Part shown: positions 13,672 through 24,801 of the stretch, in pieces
Layout: each line of letters opens with the position of its first letter
Numbering within the stretch: the stretch's first letter is position 1
DNA from: Euptelea pleiosperma
Taxonomy: Eukaryota; Streptophyta; Magnoliopsida; Ranunculales; Eupteleaceae
NCBI GenBank assembly: GCA_035048495.1
Contig: CM068549.1
Span: 19,501,103 to 19,565,102, forward strand
Direction: 5' to 3'
Length of the DNA stretch: 64,000 nucleotides
Notes under the pieces: generated by a model
Databases searched by the model: none
Told to the model about the DNA's origin: nothing
Seen by the model: only the letters and a program-made list of their open reading frames with translations
Program-made: the position numbers and the translations under genes

Positions 13672-14019
13672 GAGTAAATCTTACCTGACCACCCACGATA
13701 TAAGCCACGTGACAATTTCTTAGAGGACACTGACAGTATAGATGTTTGGCCAATTCCTAGGTGGACCTATAAACCCAAAAATCAACCTGATAAGTGATTT
13801 CTAAGCATTAGTTGAAGTCATTTTCATGGGTTGATTTTAAGCCTAGGAATTTGAGCATTATTTACGACTATTTGGGTACAAAGATCCAAAGGTTTGAAAT
13901 CACTAATCAGGCTGGTTTTTGGTTTGTAGGTCCACTTAAGGATTGGGCAAACATCCATACGGTCCACTTATGGGTAGTCAAGGCTTCCGTGACCGTCAGT
14001 GGTCATGCAAGTTTTACTC
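13672..14019. mobile_element. G-box palindromic MITE, copy 2, inserted in an older copy
   Basis: The ends are GAGTAAATCTTACCTGACC and, at the right, GTTTTACTC. The flanks TCAATCCCT (13663-13671) and CCAATCCCT (14020-14028) match 8 of 9 as a target duplication, pointing to the Mutator superfamily. That target is the family's own conserved internal motif: an older half-copy continues at 14020-14215 and degraded sequence of the same kind lies at 13455-13671. Confidence 0.7.
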
Positions 14020-14526
14020 CCAATCCCTGGCCTGACATACAAACCAAAAATCGGCCTAATTAGATCTTTGTACCCCAAATAATGGTCAATAATGCTCAAA
14101 TTCCACGGTTAAAAATTATCTAATCCAACACTTAGAAATCACTAATCAGGCTAACTTTTGGCATGTATGTCCATCTAAGGTTGGGCCAAACATCCATATA
14201 GTCAAAACCCATTACGTTATTTTGAAACCAAAAGCCGGACAGCTTAGTGTTATGATGGCCCTTATTTTGGAAAGAAAAAAAAAACCATTTTTTTTCATTA
14301 AAGGTTTCAAATATTGAATGTTTTTTGGTACCAAGGGATTTTATGCCTCTTAGAGCACCCGACTAGTCCCTTGGGGCACGTTCAGTCCCCCTTTCCACAC
14401 GCCCCATTTAATTGCCGAGATAAATCCCTGGGGGTGGCCCCCAGTGTAGGATTCGAGCTCAAAACCTCCGTTTCCTGAGCTCGAATATTGACTTTATTTG
14501 ACTTAAGATGTGACCTGTTATAAAGG

Positions 14527-14682
14527 CGTAAAACTTGTGTCACAACGGATTGCAAATCACACAATCACAAGCCAATGAGTTCTCGGCACGTGCACCTCAA
14601 AGCAAAAGCACTTGGGTACTTGCGGAGAACTCATTGGCTTGTGATTATGTGATTTGCAATCGGTTGTGACAGAAGTTTTACT
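14527..14682. mobile_element. Hairpin MITE with GTAAAAC ends
   Basis: Inverted arms begin GTAAAACTTGTGTCACAAC and close with GTTTTAC; they meet around GAGTTCTCGGCACGTGC. The same element, with clear target duplication, is at 41999-42175. No coding capacity. Confidence 0.6.
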
Positions 14683-14976
14683 CTCAGGGTAATAACAGTA
14701 GCATCAAGAAACTGCTATACCACTAAAACGGACGATTTGAAACCTTGCTACTTTCTATAATAGGTACCTGCACATTTCAAGGGACCAATATTCTCGTCAA
14801 TATAAAGACTCCATCCAAGTTATGGGTCACATCTAGAAGGTTCCAACTACCAAAACACAGCCGCCCCATCGTGATTCTAGCCACCCAACTAGTTCTATTG
14901 GACGGCCAGAAATATAAGGGCAAGAAACTGTAGAAAGAAAATGTATCTGTCAGATGCTTAAGCATTAGGTAGCCCG

Positions 14977-15352
14977 GGAATAAAACTCTGATGACAGGGC
15001 CCTGTCATCAAGGCCGATGACAGAGTGCAATAGGAGCCACGTGGCATACTCTTAGAGGACTCTGATCGTATGGATGTTTGGTCAATCATTAGGTGGACCT
15101 ACAAACCAAAAATCAGTCTAATTAGTGATTTCTAGGCATTGGATTGGAATTGTTTTCATGGGTTGATTTTAACAGTGGGAAATTTGAGCATTTTTTACCA
15201 TTATTTGAGGTACAAAGATCCAAAGGTTTGAAATCACAAATCAAGCTGATTTTTTTTGTAGGTCCATATAGGGATTGACGGTCAGAGTCCTCTAAGAGTA
15301 TGCCAAGTAGCTCCTATTGCACCCTGTCATTGGCCTTGATGACAGGGCTCAT
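14977..15352. mobile_element. G-box palindromic MITE, copy 3
   Basis: Left end GAATAAAACTCTGATGACA, arms with GAGCCACGTGGCATACTC, and the usual core motifs GGTGGACCTACAAACC and GTGATTTCTAG. The right arm repeats these in reverse and ends in GATGACAGGGC. The extreme right end is degraded. Confidence 0.6.
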
Positions 15353-15369
15353 AGTCCGGTGTCACCGTA

Positions 15370-15480
15370 CTTGTGGTAGTGTGTGCATATCTAATCAAAG
15401 TTCAAGTTGATTAGATATGCACACACTACCACAAATTGATTAGATATGCACACACTACCACAAATAGTGTGACACCGGGC
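15370..15480. repeat. Inverted and direct repeat cluster
   Basis: The segment TTGATTAGATATGCACACAC occurs twice in direct order and once inverted, so the region can form alternative hairpins. It borders the copy-3 MITE and has no coding potential. Confidence 0.6.
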
Positions 15481-15555
15481 TTCCCTAACGTTTCTCCTTA
15501 ATTTCAACTGATTTATTAAGGGTTTTATGCAGATGAAATTCCTTTTGTTTTTGGG

Positions 15556-15868
15556 GTTTTTTTCGTGGAAAAAGGGTCGCTCTGCGGAAGCCCACGCCTT
15601 TCGCCTGGGCACCTACAATGGACAAAAACGCCACCCTCAATTGTGGGCACCCACCCCATCTCTCTCTCTCTCTCTCTGGGTTGAAATCTCTCTCTCTCTC
15701 TCTCTCTCTAGGCTTTCAACCCAGAGAGAGAGAGAAAGGGAGGGGGGAGGGAGAAGGAGAGAGAGAGAAAAGGGGTGGGAGCCCACACAGACTAGGGGCA
15801 TTTTGGTCCCATGTGGGTGCCCAGCCGAAAGGCGTGGGCGCCCATAGAGCGACCCATGAAAAAAAACG
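15556..15868. mobile_element. Foldback element with (CT)n/(GA)n arms
   Basis: Inverted arms of about 60 bp (GGGTCGCTCTGCGG and, reversed, GGGTCGCTCTATGG; shared CCCACGCCTTTCG and CTGGGCACC) enclose (CT)n and (GA)n tracts that also pair with each other. The whole element can fold into one long hairpin. Target duplication was not resolved. Confidence 0.55.
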
Positions 15869-15899
15869 TAATGGCTTTGAGGCGCTACCATTATAACAG

Positions 15900-18060
15900 A
15901 TGTTATTTTCATTATAACAGCTGTTTTTTAAACCATGAAACTAACTAGTGAAGAGGCATGTAATTAAAAATAAAAGAAAATCGTTGGATAAATTCTACAG
16001 TGACCAAAATGCCCTTGTTATATTCACATGTATGATATTGCAGTGGTGCTTCGGAGAAAAAATTTAAAAAAAATAAAAATAATTCATCCTTGACAGCTAT
16101 AAGGACTAGCTCATGGCTAAAGGCTTGTTATAATAGTAGAAATATTGGGCAGCTAAAGGCTTGTTACCAACTATGCACACAAGATTGAAGGGTGCATGAT
16201 CAATCATATAATCGGTTTACCATTGATTGGACCCACTCATAATATTTCCTAGCAAAAAAAATGCAGCAGATTTGGCTGATTTTTAACCATCTGATCTGTA
16301 GATCTTCTTAGCTTTACAAGAATTCTTTTCATTGCCTTAGAAGGAATAGAATAAAAGTGAAATGGTTGAAATCCGATTTGTCAGCAGGTGAAGGTGGGTT
16401 TAAACCAGGTTTCTGGTATCAAATTTGTGCAAACATTTGCGGCATTTGCGTGTGCTTAGCGCAACATCCAACAAATACTTACATTAGACCCAATCAAAAA
16501 AAAATTTTGGGTCAAAAAGTGGTTTAATGTTTGCAGCCAAAAAAAGGTTGCAAACAATAGGCAAATGACTCTCATCTCCCTCAGTCTCCCCAACAGCTCT
16601 CCCCTCCCCAACCATACGAATATTTTCCCACCTGCAAACATTTGATTATCAAATATTTGCCTACAAACACTTTCCTGCAAACTATTGACAGGATATCAAG
16701 CAAGGCCTTAGAATTGGTTACAAACACAAAAAATTCAAGCATTCCACCTTGTAGTGTCAAACCATTTATGAAAAGGAACAATAGCTGACTTCTTTTTTTT
16801 TGGGCTGTTATACGGTCACCTGTCGTTTGACAGTTAAGGCGTCCAACTATTAATGAGAGTTCCAGGCTACCTAGATGAGTATGTATAATAGTTTCAAACT
16901 CAATATAGTATGAAAAAAAGCCGAATACTACAAAAAAAAAAATTTACTTTTAACCTTGATTAATTCTCGGTCTTGGGTATGTCGCAGTCAGTTGAAATCC
17001 GAGATGTCTTCATCGTGACAATATGATACAAACTGAGATAATGGCAAGACGAACTGAGACAAATGCCCAATGTTTCATTCGAATCATCCCCGAGATCCAG
17101 ACTAAAGGAAACTTTGAACTATGACTTTACTGCTGAAAATTAATTTTTTTAAGTCAAAAACTCTGACACATTTCAATTTGAATCAGCCAACCTGAAGTTT
17201 TGATCAAACAAGCTCCAGGGCAGTGTTAGTATTGTCCTTAGGACTACACTATATCACGCCATTCCATATGTTCAAGCCATTGATGTTCTTCGAAATTTGT
17301 GCAGATGGAATCCCGATGAACGCAACACAAATTTCAAAAACCATCAATGGTTAAACATATGGGTCGACATGCTACAGCGTCATCCTAGGGACGATACAAG
17401 CATTTTGAAGTCTGATGAACCACACAAGAAGATATCTCCAAGCTTCTCATACATCAAAAGTAGAAGAGCTTCCATGCTTCTGAAAACAATATACCCTGAA
17501 AAACACATCTTGATAAAGAACCTTTTAGTATTGATATCTCTTGTAACATAGATCTTCACTTACTGTGCAATCAACTTGGACCAGAACCCCAATTGATAAG
17601 GTTTTCTCATATTTATCCTGATAACGAAATGAGAGATGAAGAGAAAACATTCCAAGGGGAAATGATCTTCACTCGAGATAAATAGATAGATATAGAGATG
17701 TTGATTTGCTCTATAAAAAGAAGATATCAATGAACTTCTATGAAATGGTCTCACGGGATTTAGCCAATTGTTAACACACACACACACACACACGCACACC
17801 AAATTGCAGAATCAAGCATATGATGCAGTAATTCCTTTGTATCGGAATCCATTGGACAAGATCTGTAATCCACATTAGCAAGTGGGTTAAATTAAATGTG
17901 GGTGAAACTTGAATGGTGAAAGACAGGAGAAGAAGAATTTTGTTCTTTGCTCCACATTTTGCAGCAAAAAAGGGAACTTGTGTGAGATACAGACTGTTAA
18001 TAAATACACTATACAGTCATCCATGATGAACATGGGAATACAAGATACATCTAAAATACT
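15900..18060. other. Intergenic, no gene seen
   Basis: AT-rich DNA between the MITE cluster and the 3' end of the MUSTANG gene. It contains a (CA)n microsatellite at 17775-17793 and poly(A)/poly(T) runs. The short open frames here have no recognisable domain and I do not regard them as genes. Confidence 0.5.
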
Positions 18061-18069
18061 AAATCAATA

Positions 18070-18190
18070 GGAATTTCTTTTGCGCCAGCGGGGTTGACTA
18101 AACATTCATGCAATCAGTAGGCCCAGAAAAATGCGTTAGGTAGGGCCACTGATCGACTGGAGCAAAACCCCGCTGGAGCAAAAAAATTCC
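18070..18190. mobile_element. 121-bp Mutator-type MITE in the 3' flank of the MUSTANG gene
   Basis: Inverted ends GGAATTTCTTTTGCGCCAGC and, reversed, GGAATTTTTTTGCTCCAGC, followed by shared GGGGTT. A perfect 9-bp target duplication AAATCAATA is at 18061-18069 and 18191-18199. It lies about 100 bp beyond the MUSTANG stop codon, probably inside the 3' UTR. Confidence 0.8.
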
Positions 18191-18287
18191 AAATCAATAT
18201 AACCACTATACAGTCCTGTCATGTTCGAAGTTGATTACCTCGGGTACAACATGGAGTGAATACATACAAGAGGAAGTAGGATAAGAC

Positions 18288-21052
18288 CTACTCCATTGCT
18301 TTGCATGTAGCCCTATTGTGCCCTGCTCCCTTGCATCTACTGCAATGAAGTGACCTTTTAAGTACCTCCTGGGCTTTGGTCCTCTTCCTCTTCGGTTGGC
18401 TTGGTGGATGACTGGTACAAGGACGTGGAGGATGAACTTGCACCTTGTCTGAGGATTCTCTATTCACAGGCTTGCCTATGTCTGGCACAGCGTTTATCGA
18501 CTCTGAATACGTTAACTGGAAAGTTTCAGTTGTGAAATATCTGGAACAGTAATCATACGGGCTCCTACCAGTGCAATTAAAGACAGCTATAGCATGACAG
18601 CAAGGTAGACCAGTTATTTTCCACCCCAGGCAACTACATTCCCGTTGATCGATGTTAACGACATTAATGGAATCATCATGAACCTCGAACGTGCTATCAG
18701 ACGAGAATAACACTTTAAGGGAATGGGCTTTTAGCGCCTCTTCCTGTAGTTTTTCCTCCTTAGACGGTGTTAGTTTTGTAGGCCAATTACTTGAATCCAC
18801 CCGACGTGTATGGATCAACTCCATCATCTTACACCGTATGGCGTCGATCTTCTGTGTTATTGGTAATTCACGCACCTCTGCTATCCAGTTATCGAATGAC
18901 TCTACAATATCTAATGTGATTTGGTTGTATCGCTCACCTTTAAATTGTGCGTTCGACCAATATTCCGGCTCACTTTCCATGACCCAATTGTAAGCTTCTG
19001 ATGAAACACTTTTAATGCTCTCAGTGCATTTTCTAAACCCATCAAGTCGGAGTGCTTGGGCAGCAGCCAGAAAGTTGCCAGCCAAAGAACCCTTCCCATC
19101 TCCATGAAAAGGACCCTTCAAGTTTTTCTTGAAGTTCTCCACGAGGTGACGTATACAATACCCATGGTGAGCATTCTCAAATACCTCTTGCACAGACTTC
19201 CTTAACCCTTTCTCTCTATCTGACACAAACGTTATGGATCCCGATGTTGACACTACAGACTTCAATTGCTCCAAAAACCAATGCCAATTATCATCATCCT
19301 CGACATCTGCTATAGCAAAGGCAACTGGAAAAATGCCATCATCCCCATCCACTGCGGCTGCCACCAACAATATCTCTTGGTATTTTGATTTTAGAGATGT
19401 AGAATCAAGGAAAAGGAGGGGGCGGCAACCATTCTGGAAACCATGTAATGAGGCATGAAAAGAGATAAAAAGACGTTGGAAGCTTAAGGCATCCTTAGTG
19501 GTAAACCTTGCAACACTCCCTGGGTTTGTCTCTACCACCCTCTCACAAAACCAAGGCAATTGATTATATGCCTCCTTGTATGAACCCTGAAGTTGCTCCC
19601 TGGCCATCTCCATTCCGCGCCATGCCTGCGAATAGTTCAATTCAATGCCAAAATCTCGACAGATATCACTCACAATTTCCTTGGGCTTGTAATGTGGGCT
19701 ATCTCTCAACTTGTCCCTTAAAATACTGGCCAGCCAATGTTTTGTTGCTTGAGGGTGAGCAGATGTGCAAATATCTCCACATGTATGTGATTTGTTCATC
19801 TTTTTTATCCTAAATGATCGTGCAGCTGGCACCCATGATGCATGTATCCGCCATGAACAGCCATCGGATCTACATTTGGCACTTACACGGTTGCCATCGT
19901 TTTTTTTAAACTTGTACACAAAGTGATTTGCAATAGCATATCTCCGCAATGCATCACGAAATTCATGGACGCTATTGAATTGCTGGCCCACACCAGTGAT
20001 ACCATTTCTCCATGATTCAACAAGTCTTTGCTGCCCAACATCATCACCAACAGCAACAGTAGTGGGACTGTTGGCATCATTTTCCCAGGATGCAGTGCAT
20101 CTTTGCTCTTCAACATCATCACCAACGGCAGTAGTAGTGGGACTGTTGATATCATTATTCCAGGATTCAGTGAGTCTTTGCTGCCCAACATCATCAGCGA
20201 TGGAAACAATAGTGAAACCATTGGTGCCAATTTTCCAGGATGCGGTGCGTCTTTGCTTCCCAACATCATCAGCAATGGCACCATGAACGGGAGCAGTTGT
20301 GGCTGCAGCAGAGGTAGCCGCAACTCTGTTGGGGCTGGGAGTGGTGGTGGGGGTAGTTGTATCAGCAACAGCAATAGAAGAGCTAGCAGTAGTGGCAGCA
20401 GGATCAGCGCCAGGGATGGCTGGGGTGGGGGTAACAGCAGTGGTAGTGGGGCTGGGGGTGGCAGCAGGGGGGGGAGCAGTAGTGGTATCAGTGACAACAG
20501 TAGCAGCAGCGGAGACGGCAGTGGCAAGAGGAGCTGCGTCAAGAACTGGAGCAGCAGCAGCAGCAGCAGCTATGGGGGTAGTAGCAGCAGCCTGGTGGTC
20601 TGAATCAGCTACTATTGTCCTACTTGCCCTGCAAGATTAAGCACCCAATGTGATTTCATGCCGCATACAATTAAGATTATAAAAGAGGGTGTACCTTGGA
20701 AATACCTGTTAGTGGGCATGTTCGAGGAATCATGAGCAGCGCTTTCTCTTGCAACAACATAAACATCTGCTGTTACCAAATCCCCATGGAAATCAATCAT
20801 TCTCTGTAGGTCTTTGTCATTAGATACAGTAATGAGAGTGCGTTTATTACTGGGAATGAAGTACTTGACAGACATGGTTTCCATGTCACAATTCCACATA
20901 TCAGCTAATTCTAACTTTAGATCATCGAACCGGGTGTCATGATCGATGTCTACAGCATGCGCTTCTCCACCAGTGTATGACAAAGACCCATCTTTCTTTT
21001 TCACAAACTCGCCACCAGACTGGCAAATCAGTATAAGCTTTCCCTGGGCCAT
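18288..21052 (-). CDS. MUG: MUSTANG-B type domesticated MULE transposase with PB1 domain
   Basis: Two coding exons, 20706-21052 and 18288-20628, give an unbroken 895-aa protein. Residues 1-115 are a PB1 domain (GKLILICQSGGEF, SVKYFIPSNKRTLITVSNDK). Residues 117-235 are an Ala/Thr/Pro-rich linker, 236-335 are four tandem 25-residue units (DDVGQQR....SW), the last running into GVGQQFNSVHEF. A MuDR-type DNA-binding region follows, then the transposase core: FLDST (D524), FVSDREKGL (D586), C607/H610 (YCIRHL), SWIM zinc finger at 780-794 (CSC...PCCH), and a CCHC knuckle at 878-891. This order is that of plant MUSTANG-B genes (MUG5-8 in Arabidopsis), transposase-derived host genes tied to growth and flowering. 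I saw no flanking terminal repeats, which fits domestication. A strong acceptor at 21070 suggests a 5' UTR intron; a candidate leader exon is 23121-23270. The linker repeats are unusual for the family as I remember it. Confidence 0.93.
20049..20287 (-). repeat. 75-bp tandem coding repeats in the MUSTANG linker
   Basis: Three full and one partial 75-bp units begin GATGATGTTGG on the minus strand, all in the coding frame. They encode 25-residue repeats with conserved DDV..QR and SW positions. The last unit merges with the conserved segment before the MULE domain, suggesting the array grew from it. Confidence 0.85.
20288..20625 (-). repeat. Ala/Thr/Pro-coding low-complexity tract
   Basis: GCT-, ACT- and CCC-rich trinucleotide sequence on the minus strand, including a run of seven GCT codons, encodes residues 117-235 of the MUSTANG protein. 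Plus-strand frames through it are artefacts of the composition. Confidence 0.8.
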
Positions 21053-21726
21053 GGGTTCGCATGAAAAATCTACAAAAAGAAACAAATAATTATAACTAAC
21101 CAAACAAAACAAATTGAATAATATCTGCAGAGATGGAAGCTTGTTGTAAGTTGAGGTGTCTAGTCTGAAAAAGTGAAACTAAAGGATTTTAAATCAGGAG
21201 TTAACAATTCCCATCTAAATCAAACATTGTAATTCAATGTTATTTATTGAAAAAATTGAACACGAGGGATCATAATTGGTAGCCAGAATATGTACATTTT
21301 TACGAAAACATCAACAAATCTTTCTCGATATAAGAACGGGACTTAACTAATTCAAAAGCAATAACAGTTGAAAGAATCAAGGCACATCACCCCGATTTCG
21401 AATATCTTCTAATAAGTAGGATGCATATGATAGCTTGCTAAATCAGAAACAAAACGAGTTTGATACAGTTACATAGGTAAATTTCAGTGTAATAAATATG
21501 ATTTTTGTAGCCTGCAGATCTATCAAAAATAAGTTCAGCTAACTGATTTCATAAACCAGTTCGCGATCAGTAAGGGATAGAAGAAATTTATTAACTATGA
21601 TACTAGAGGCTAATATAAACAAGCAAGAAAGTTGTTTTCATTACTATCATCATCTGTGTTATTATATTATCTTCAGTGTTTTGCTCTGATAATCATGATG
21701 AGCTTTCTGTATCATCATTATAGTTA

Positions 21727-22124
21727 GGCTACATTTGGCATTATCGAAAATAGGTCAAAAACTGCTTTTTGGCTTATTTTCCGAGCTTTTTTTTGCAGTT
21801 TGAATAGGTCAAAACAGCTGTTTTCGCGGGTTAAGGGGAAGCATTTTTATTTAGCACATGTTGAAATTCAAACTTCAATTAAACTTTCATAATATCTGAA
21901 ATACCCTTCTATTTAGTAAAGACAAACCGTAAATGACCACTAAATTAACCCATTAGTTTATTAATCTATTGAATTGACAAAATCATCTGGTCATACCCAA
22001 ACCCATTATCCATAGAAGCCTGGTGTAAAGCCTGGCCCAAAAAGCAATAAGTCATGAATATTGCTTATCCATAGCTTACCTCAATAAGCTATAAGCCCAG
22101 GTTACCACAATCCCAAACGCAGCC
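21727..22124. mobile_element. Tourist-like (PIF/Harbinger) MITE, 398 bp
   Basis: Inverted ends GGCTACATTTGGCATT and, reversed, GGCTGCGTTTGGGATT, with TTA target duplications at 21724-21726 and 22125-22127. It lies upstream of the MUSTANG coding start, probably in its 5' UTR intron. No coding capacity. Confidence 0.72.
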
Positions 22125-23083
22125 TTAATATTAAACCAGAATCCTAAACGCAGCCTTGTTATTAAACTTACAAGGGAAAACTAGGTGTAAGTGTGTCATT
22201 TGTTAACTCCTATATGCTTCACTGGGTACGCATTTACCTGACATATTTGAACCCGATTATTCAGATTTAGGTCCGAAGTTTTGGACCCAATCGATAATCT
22301 AGTTGGGTTTCAGTACCTGACCCGATACCCGGGGTATCCAGTAGACCCGACTCCATTGGGCGGGTTCTATTTTAAGGACCATTTCCTATGAAAATCAGAA
22401 TGAATACACTTGATCAAACGACTAGGATCATCAAATCAGGCTGCATTTTGGGCTGGAAGATCCCTCAGTGGGCCATGTCGATTCAACGGTTGGATTGGGA
22501 TAGAACATAGTGCTATACTTTGGCCAATAGCGCTGGCGGCAAGTTAATTTAATACCACCTCAATGTCAGCTATTGTCTACGTTATTAACCTAGAGCCATT
22601 TCATCTACTCAAAAGCGAATAAAACCGTGGGCCCACCATTGGCTTGAGAACCATGACAACATGGTCAAAGATTGTCAACCAAACCAAAGGCCTGGATTGT
22701 ACTTTAATGGTTATCAGTTATCACGATAGACCTGGTACAACAGCATCATCATCGTTATGTACAATCTACGAATCCTACTTAGATCTCCTGGACCAAAAAT
22801 CAGTTCAATCAAATGGATTTCCCATTTATTGGATGGCAAGATCATTTGATCAACTAGATCTTCTAACTTCTAAGCAATGCTTAATGATTGGATCATCCAA
22901 ATCCCCTATATATGGGTCCCACATGCATAATACAAAGACCGTAGTATTATACTTATACTACTATAATAACATTCTATCGTCATGGAATTTTTTTTTACAC
23001 AGCCATGGCGTCGTTCCAGCTCGTTGAGAATGCGAGAAAGATCCAACGAAAGAAAGGTAAAAGTAGAAGAGAAATTGAAACCC

Positions 23084-23084
<1 letters not shown>

Positions 23085-23119
<35 letters not shown>

Positions 23120-23270
23120 CCGCAATCGGTGACGCGAGGACTTCCCGGTGGACAGAAACCCTAGCTTGGGGGCTTTTCGAAATTAGGGCAGATGAGAGAG
23201 AGCTATCGGTGAAGGACCTGTTGGAAAAAATAAGTACTAAAAATATGAGGTTGAAAGAAGAAGTCTAAAG
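23085..23270 (-). promoter_or_regulatory. Candidate 5' leader and promoter region of the MUSTANG gene
   Basis: A (GA)n tract at 23085-23116 and telo-box-like AAACCCTA motifs on both sides (around 23078 and 23156) are typical of plant transcription starts. On the minus strand, GATTGCG|GTAATC at 23121/23120 is a plausible donor that could splice to the acceptor at 21070. This is inferred; no transcript evidence is available. Confidence 0.35.
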
Positions 23271-23403
23271 GAGGGACCTTTTTGGAATTTTAACAAAATA
23301 CATGTCAATGAGGAAGGGCGCGCATATTCGCAGACCCCATTTCCTATTGGGGCGGACTCTTGGTCGGGGCACACCTCAGCTCAGAATGAGAACTCTCTTT
23401 GAC

Positions 23404-24210
23404 GAGTAAAACTTATCTGACCGGCGACCACTCATAAGATGAGCCACGTGGCACATATTTAGAGGACACTGACCGTATGGATGTTTGGCCAATCCCTAGG
23501 TAGACCTACAAACCAACAATCAACCTGATTAGTGATTTCAAACCTTTCTATCTTGTACACCAAATAATGGTCGATAATGCACAAATTTTCACGGTTAAAA
23601 TCAACCCATGAAAATGATTCCAATCCAATGCTTAGAAATCACTAATCAATTTATTTTTGGTTTGTAGGTTCACCCATGGTTTTAAAAACGGCCGTTTAAA
23701 CTGTAACGCCCCAAGCCCGTTTCCGTTTAAACCCGTTTTATCGGTTTTGAAAAAAACGGCCATCTTTTTGTTTTAACGGCCTTTAAAATTGTTTAAACAG
23801 CTGTTTAATTTCGAAAAATTTTGTGAAAAAAATGGCCGTTAAAACCGTTTAATTCCGTTAAAACCCGTTTAATTTCCATTTAAATCCGTTAAATTCCGTT
23901 TTTTTTTTTAATTTTCAGATTTCAAAATTTGAATTTCAGCGCCACTTTTTCCGTTAAAACCATTAAAATCCGTTAAAATCAGTTTAATTCCATTGTTTCC
24001 CATTTTTTTCCATATTTGCCCCTGACTGTTTCAATCCCTTTTAACGGCTGTTTAAACGGTAACGCCCCCAGTCCGTTTAACCGTTAAAACGGCCACCTTT
24101 AAACCTTGGGTTCACCTAAGGATTGGCCAAACATCCATCCGCTCAGTATCCTCTAAAATGTGCCACGTGGCTCATATTGTGGGCGATTGCTAGTCAGCCA
24201 AGTTTTATTC
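23404..24210. mobile_element. G-box palindromic MITE, copy 4, split by a hAT MITE
   Basis: Left end GAGTAAAACTTATCTGACC, right end GTTTTATTC, arms with GCCACGTGGC. The element is interrupted at 23675-24108 by a hAT-type MITE; without it the copy would be about 365 bp. It sits just upstream of the inferred MUSTANG promoter. Confidence 0.7.
23675..24108. mobile_element. hAT-type MITE of the AACGGCCGTT family, copy A
   Basis: The ends are CATGGTTTTAAAAACGGCC and, reversed, CAAGGTTTAAAGGTGGCC. The 8-bp target duplication GGTTCACC is perfect (23667-23674 and 24109-24116). The interior is a monotonous mix of TTTAAACGG, CCGTTAAA and GTTAAAACC. Confidence 0.85.
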
Positions 24211-24235
24211 GGCTTAGAGGGAGATTTCTTTTTTT

Positions 24236-24801
24236 GGGTCAGGCTCAGGGGACCCCATTTTTGACACCCATTTTGGCGTACCCCACATAGAAGATGAATC
24301 AATGACTGATTTTTGGTGAGGATCCCAACAAAAAATCAGCCCATTCTGAAATTTCTAACCCCATCAAATGTGGTTTTCAAGTTGCACAGTAAAAATTGAT
24401 GGTTCATAATTTTTCAACTTCTAAACCAGTCTAAGAATATCAGAATGATTTGAATTTTTGTGAGGATGATCTCCTCACCATAGAGATCATCCTCACCAAA
24501 AATCAGCCATTGATTCATCTTCTATGTGGGTAGGGTACGCCAAAATGGGAGAGGCTTCCCAGCACTAGGGCCGTATAGACCAAACAAAACGGTCCTGCTC
24601 AGTGTTCGCCACGTCAACAAAAAAAGCAAAACTACCAAGGCAACTGCAAGCAGGTTTGTCGATTTTGATTTTTTTTGTTTTTCCTTTTTGCTCCTTTTGC
24701 TGATGTGGCAAGCATTGAGCAAGGCCATTTTGTTTGGTTTGTACGGCCCTGGCGCATGGAAGCCTCGCCCCTGAAAAATGGGGGTCCCCTAAGCCCGACC
24801 C
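24236..24801. mobile_element. Mutator-type MITE with GGGTCAGGCT ends, interrupted
   Basis: Inverted ends GGGTCAGGCTCAGGGGACCC and, reversed, GGGTCGGGCTTAGGGGACCC. The target duplication TTCTTTTTTT is perfect over 10 bp (24226-24235 and 24802-24811). A second transposon (24551-24766) lies near its right end. The uninterrupted relative is at 29601-29971. Confidence 0.75.
24551..24766. mobile_element. Nested TIR element, GAGGCTTCC ends
   Basis: Arms of about 65 bp are inverted: ACTAGGGCCGTATAGACC on the left pairs with GTTTGTACGGCCCTGG on the right, then AACAAAA-rich sequence. A relative is at about 33775-33982. No clear target duplication. Confidence 0.6.

Noticed and set aside
20028..20640. 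Ser/Gly-rich and Ala/Val-rich plus-strand open frames
   Set aside because: They are read from the complement of the trinucleotide-rich linker of the MUSTANG gene; the minus-strand frame continues into conserved PB1 and MULE domains.
18288..21052. An active Mutator element
   Set aside because: No long terminal inverted repeats or 9-bp duplications flank the gene, and the PB1 fusion is diagnostic of the domesticated MUSTANG-B group.
22644..23027. 127-aa plus-strand open frame
   Set aside because: Low-complexity, no domain recognised, lies in the likely 5' leader intron of the MUSTANG gene on the other strand.
23005..23268. Plus-strand open frame with an Arg/Glu run
   Set aside because: The run comes from a (GA)n tract; the region fits better as the leader and promoter of the minus-strand MUSTANG gene.
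23675..24108. Regularly spaced short repeats that might be read as a CRISPR-like array
   Set aside because: The repeats are irregular, occur in both orientations, and the block has TIRs and an 8-bp target duplication; it is a plant MITE.
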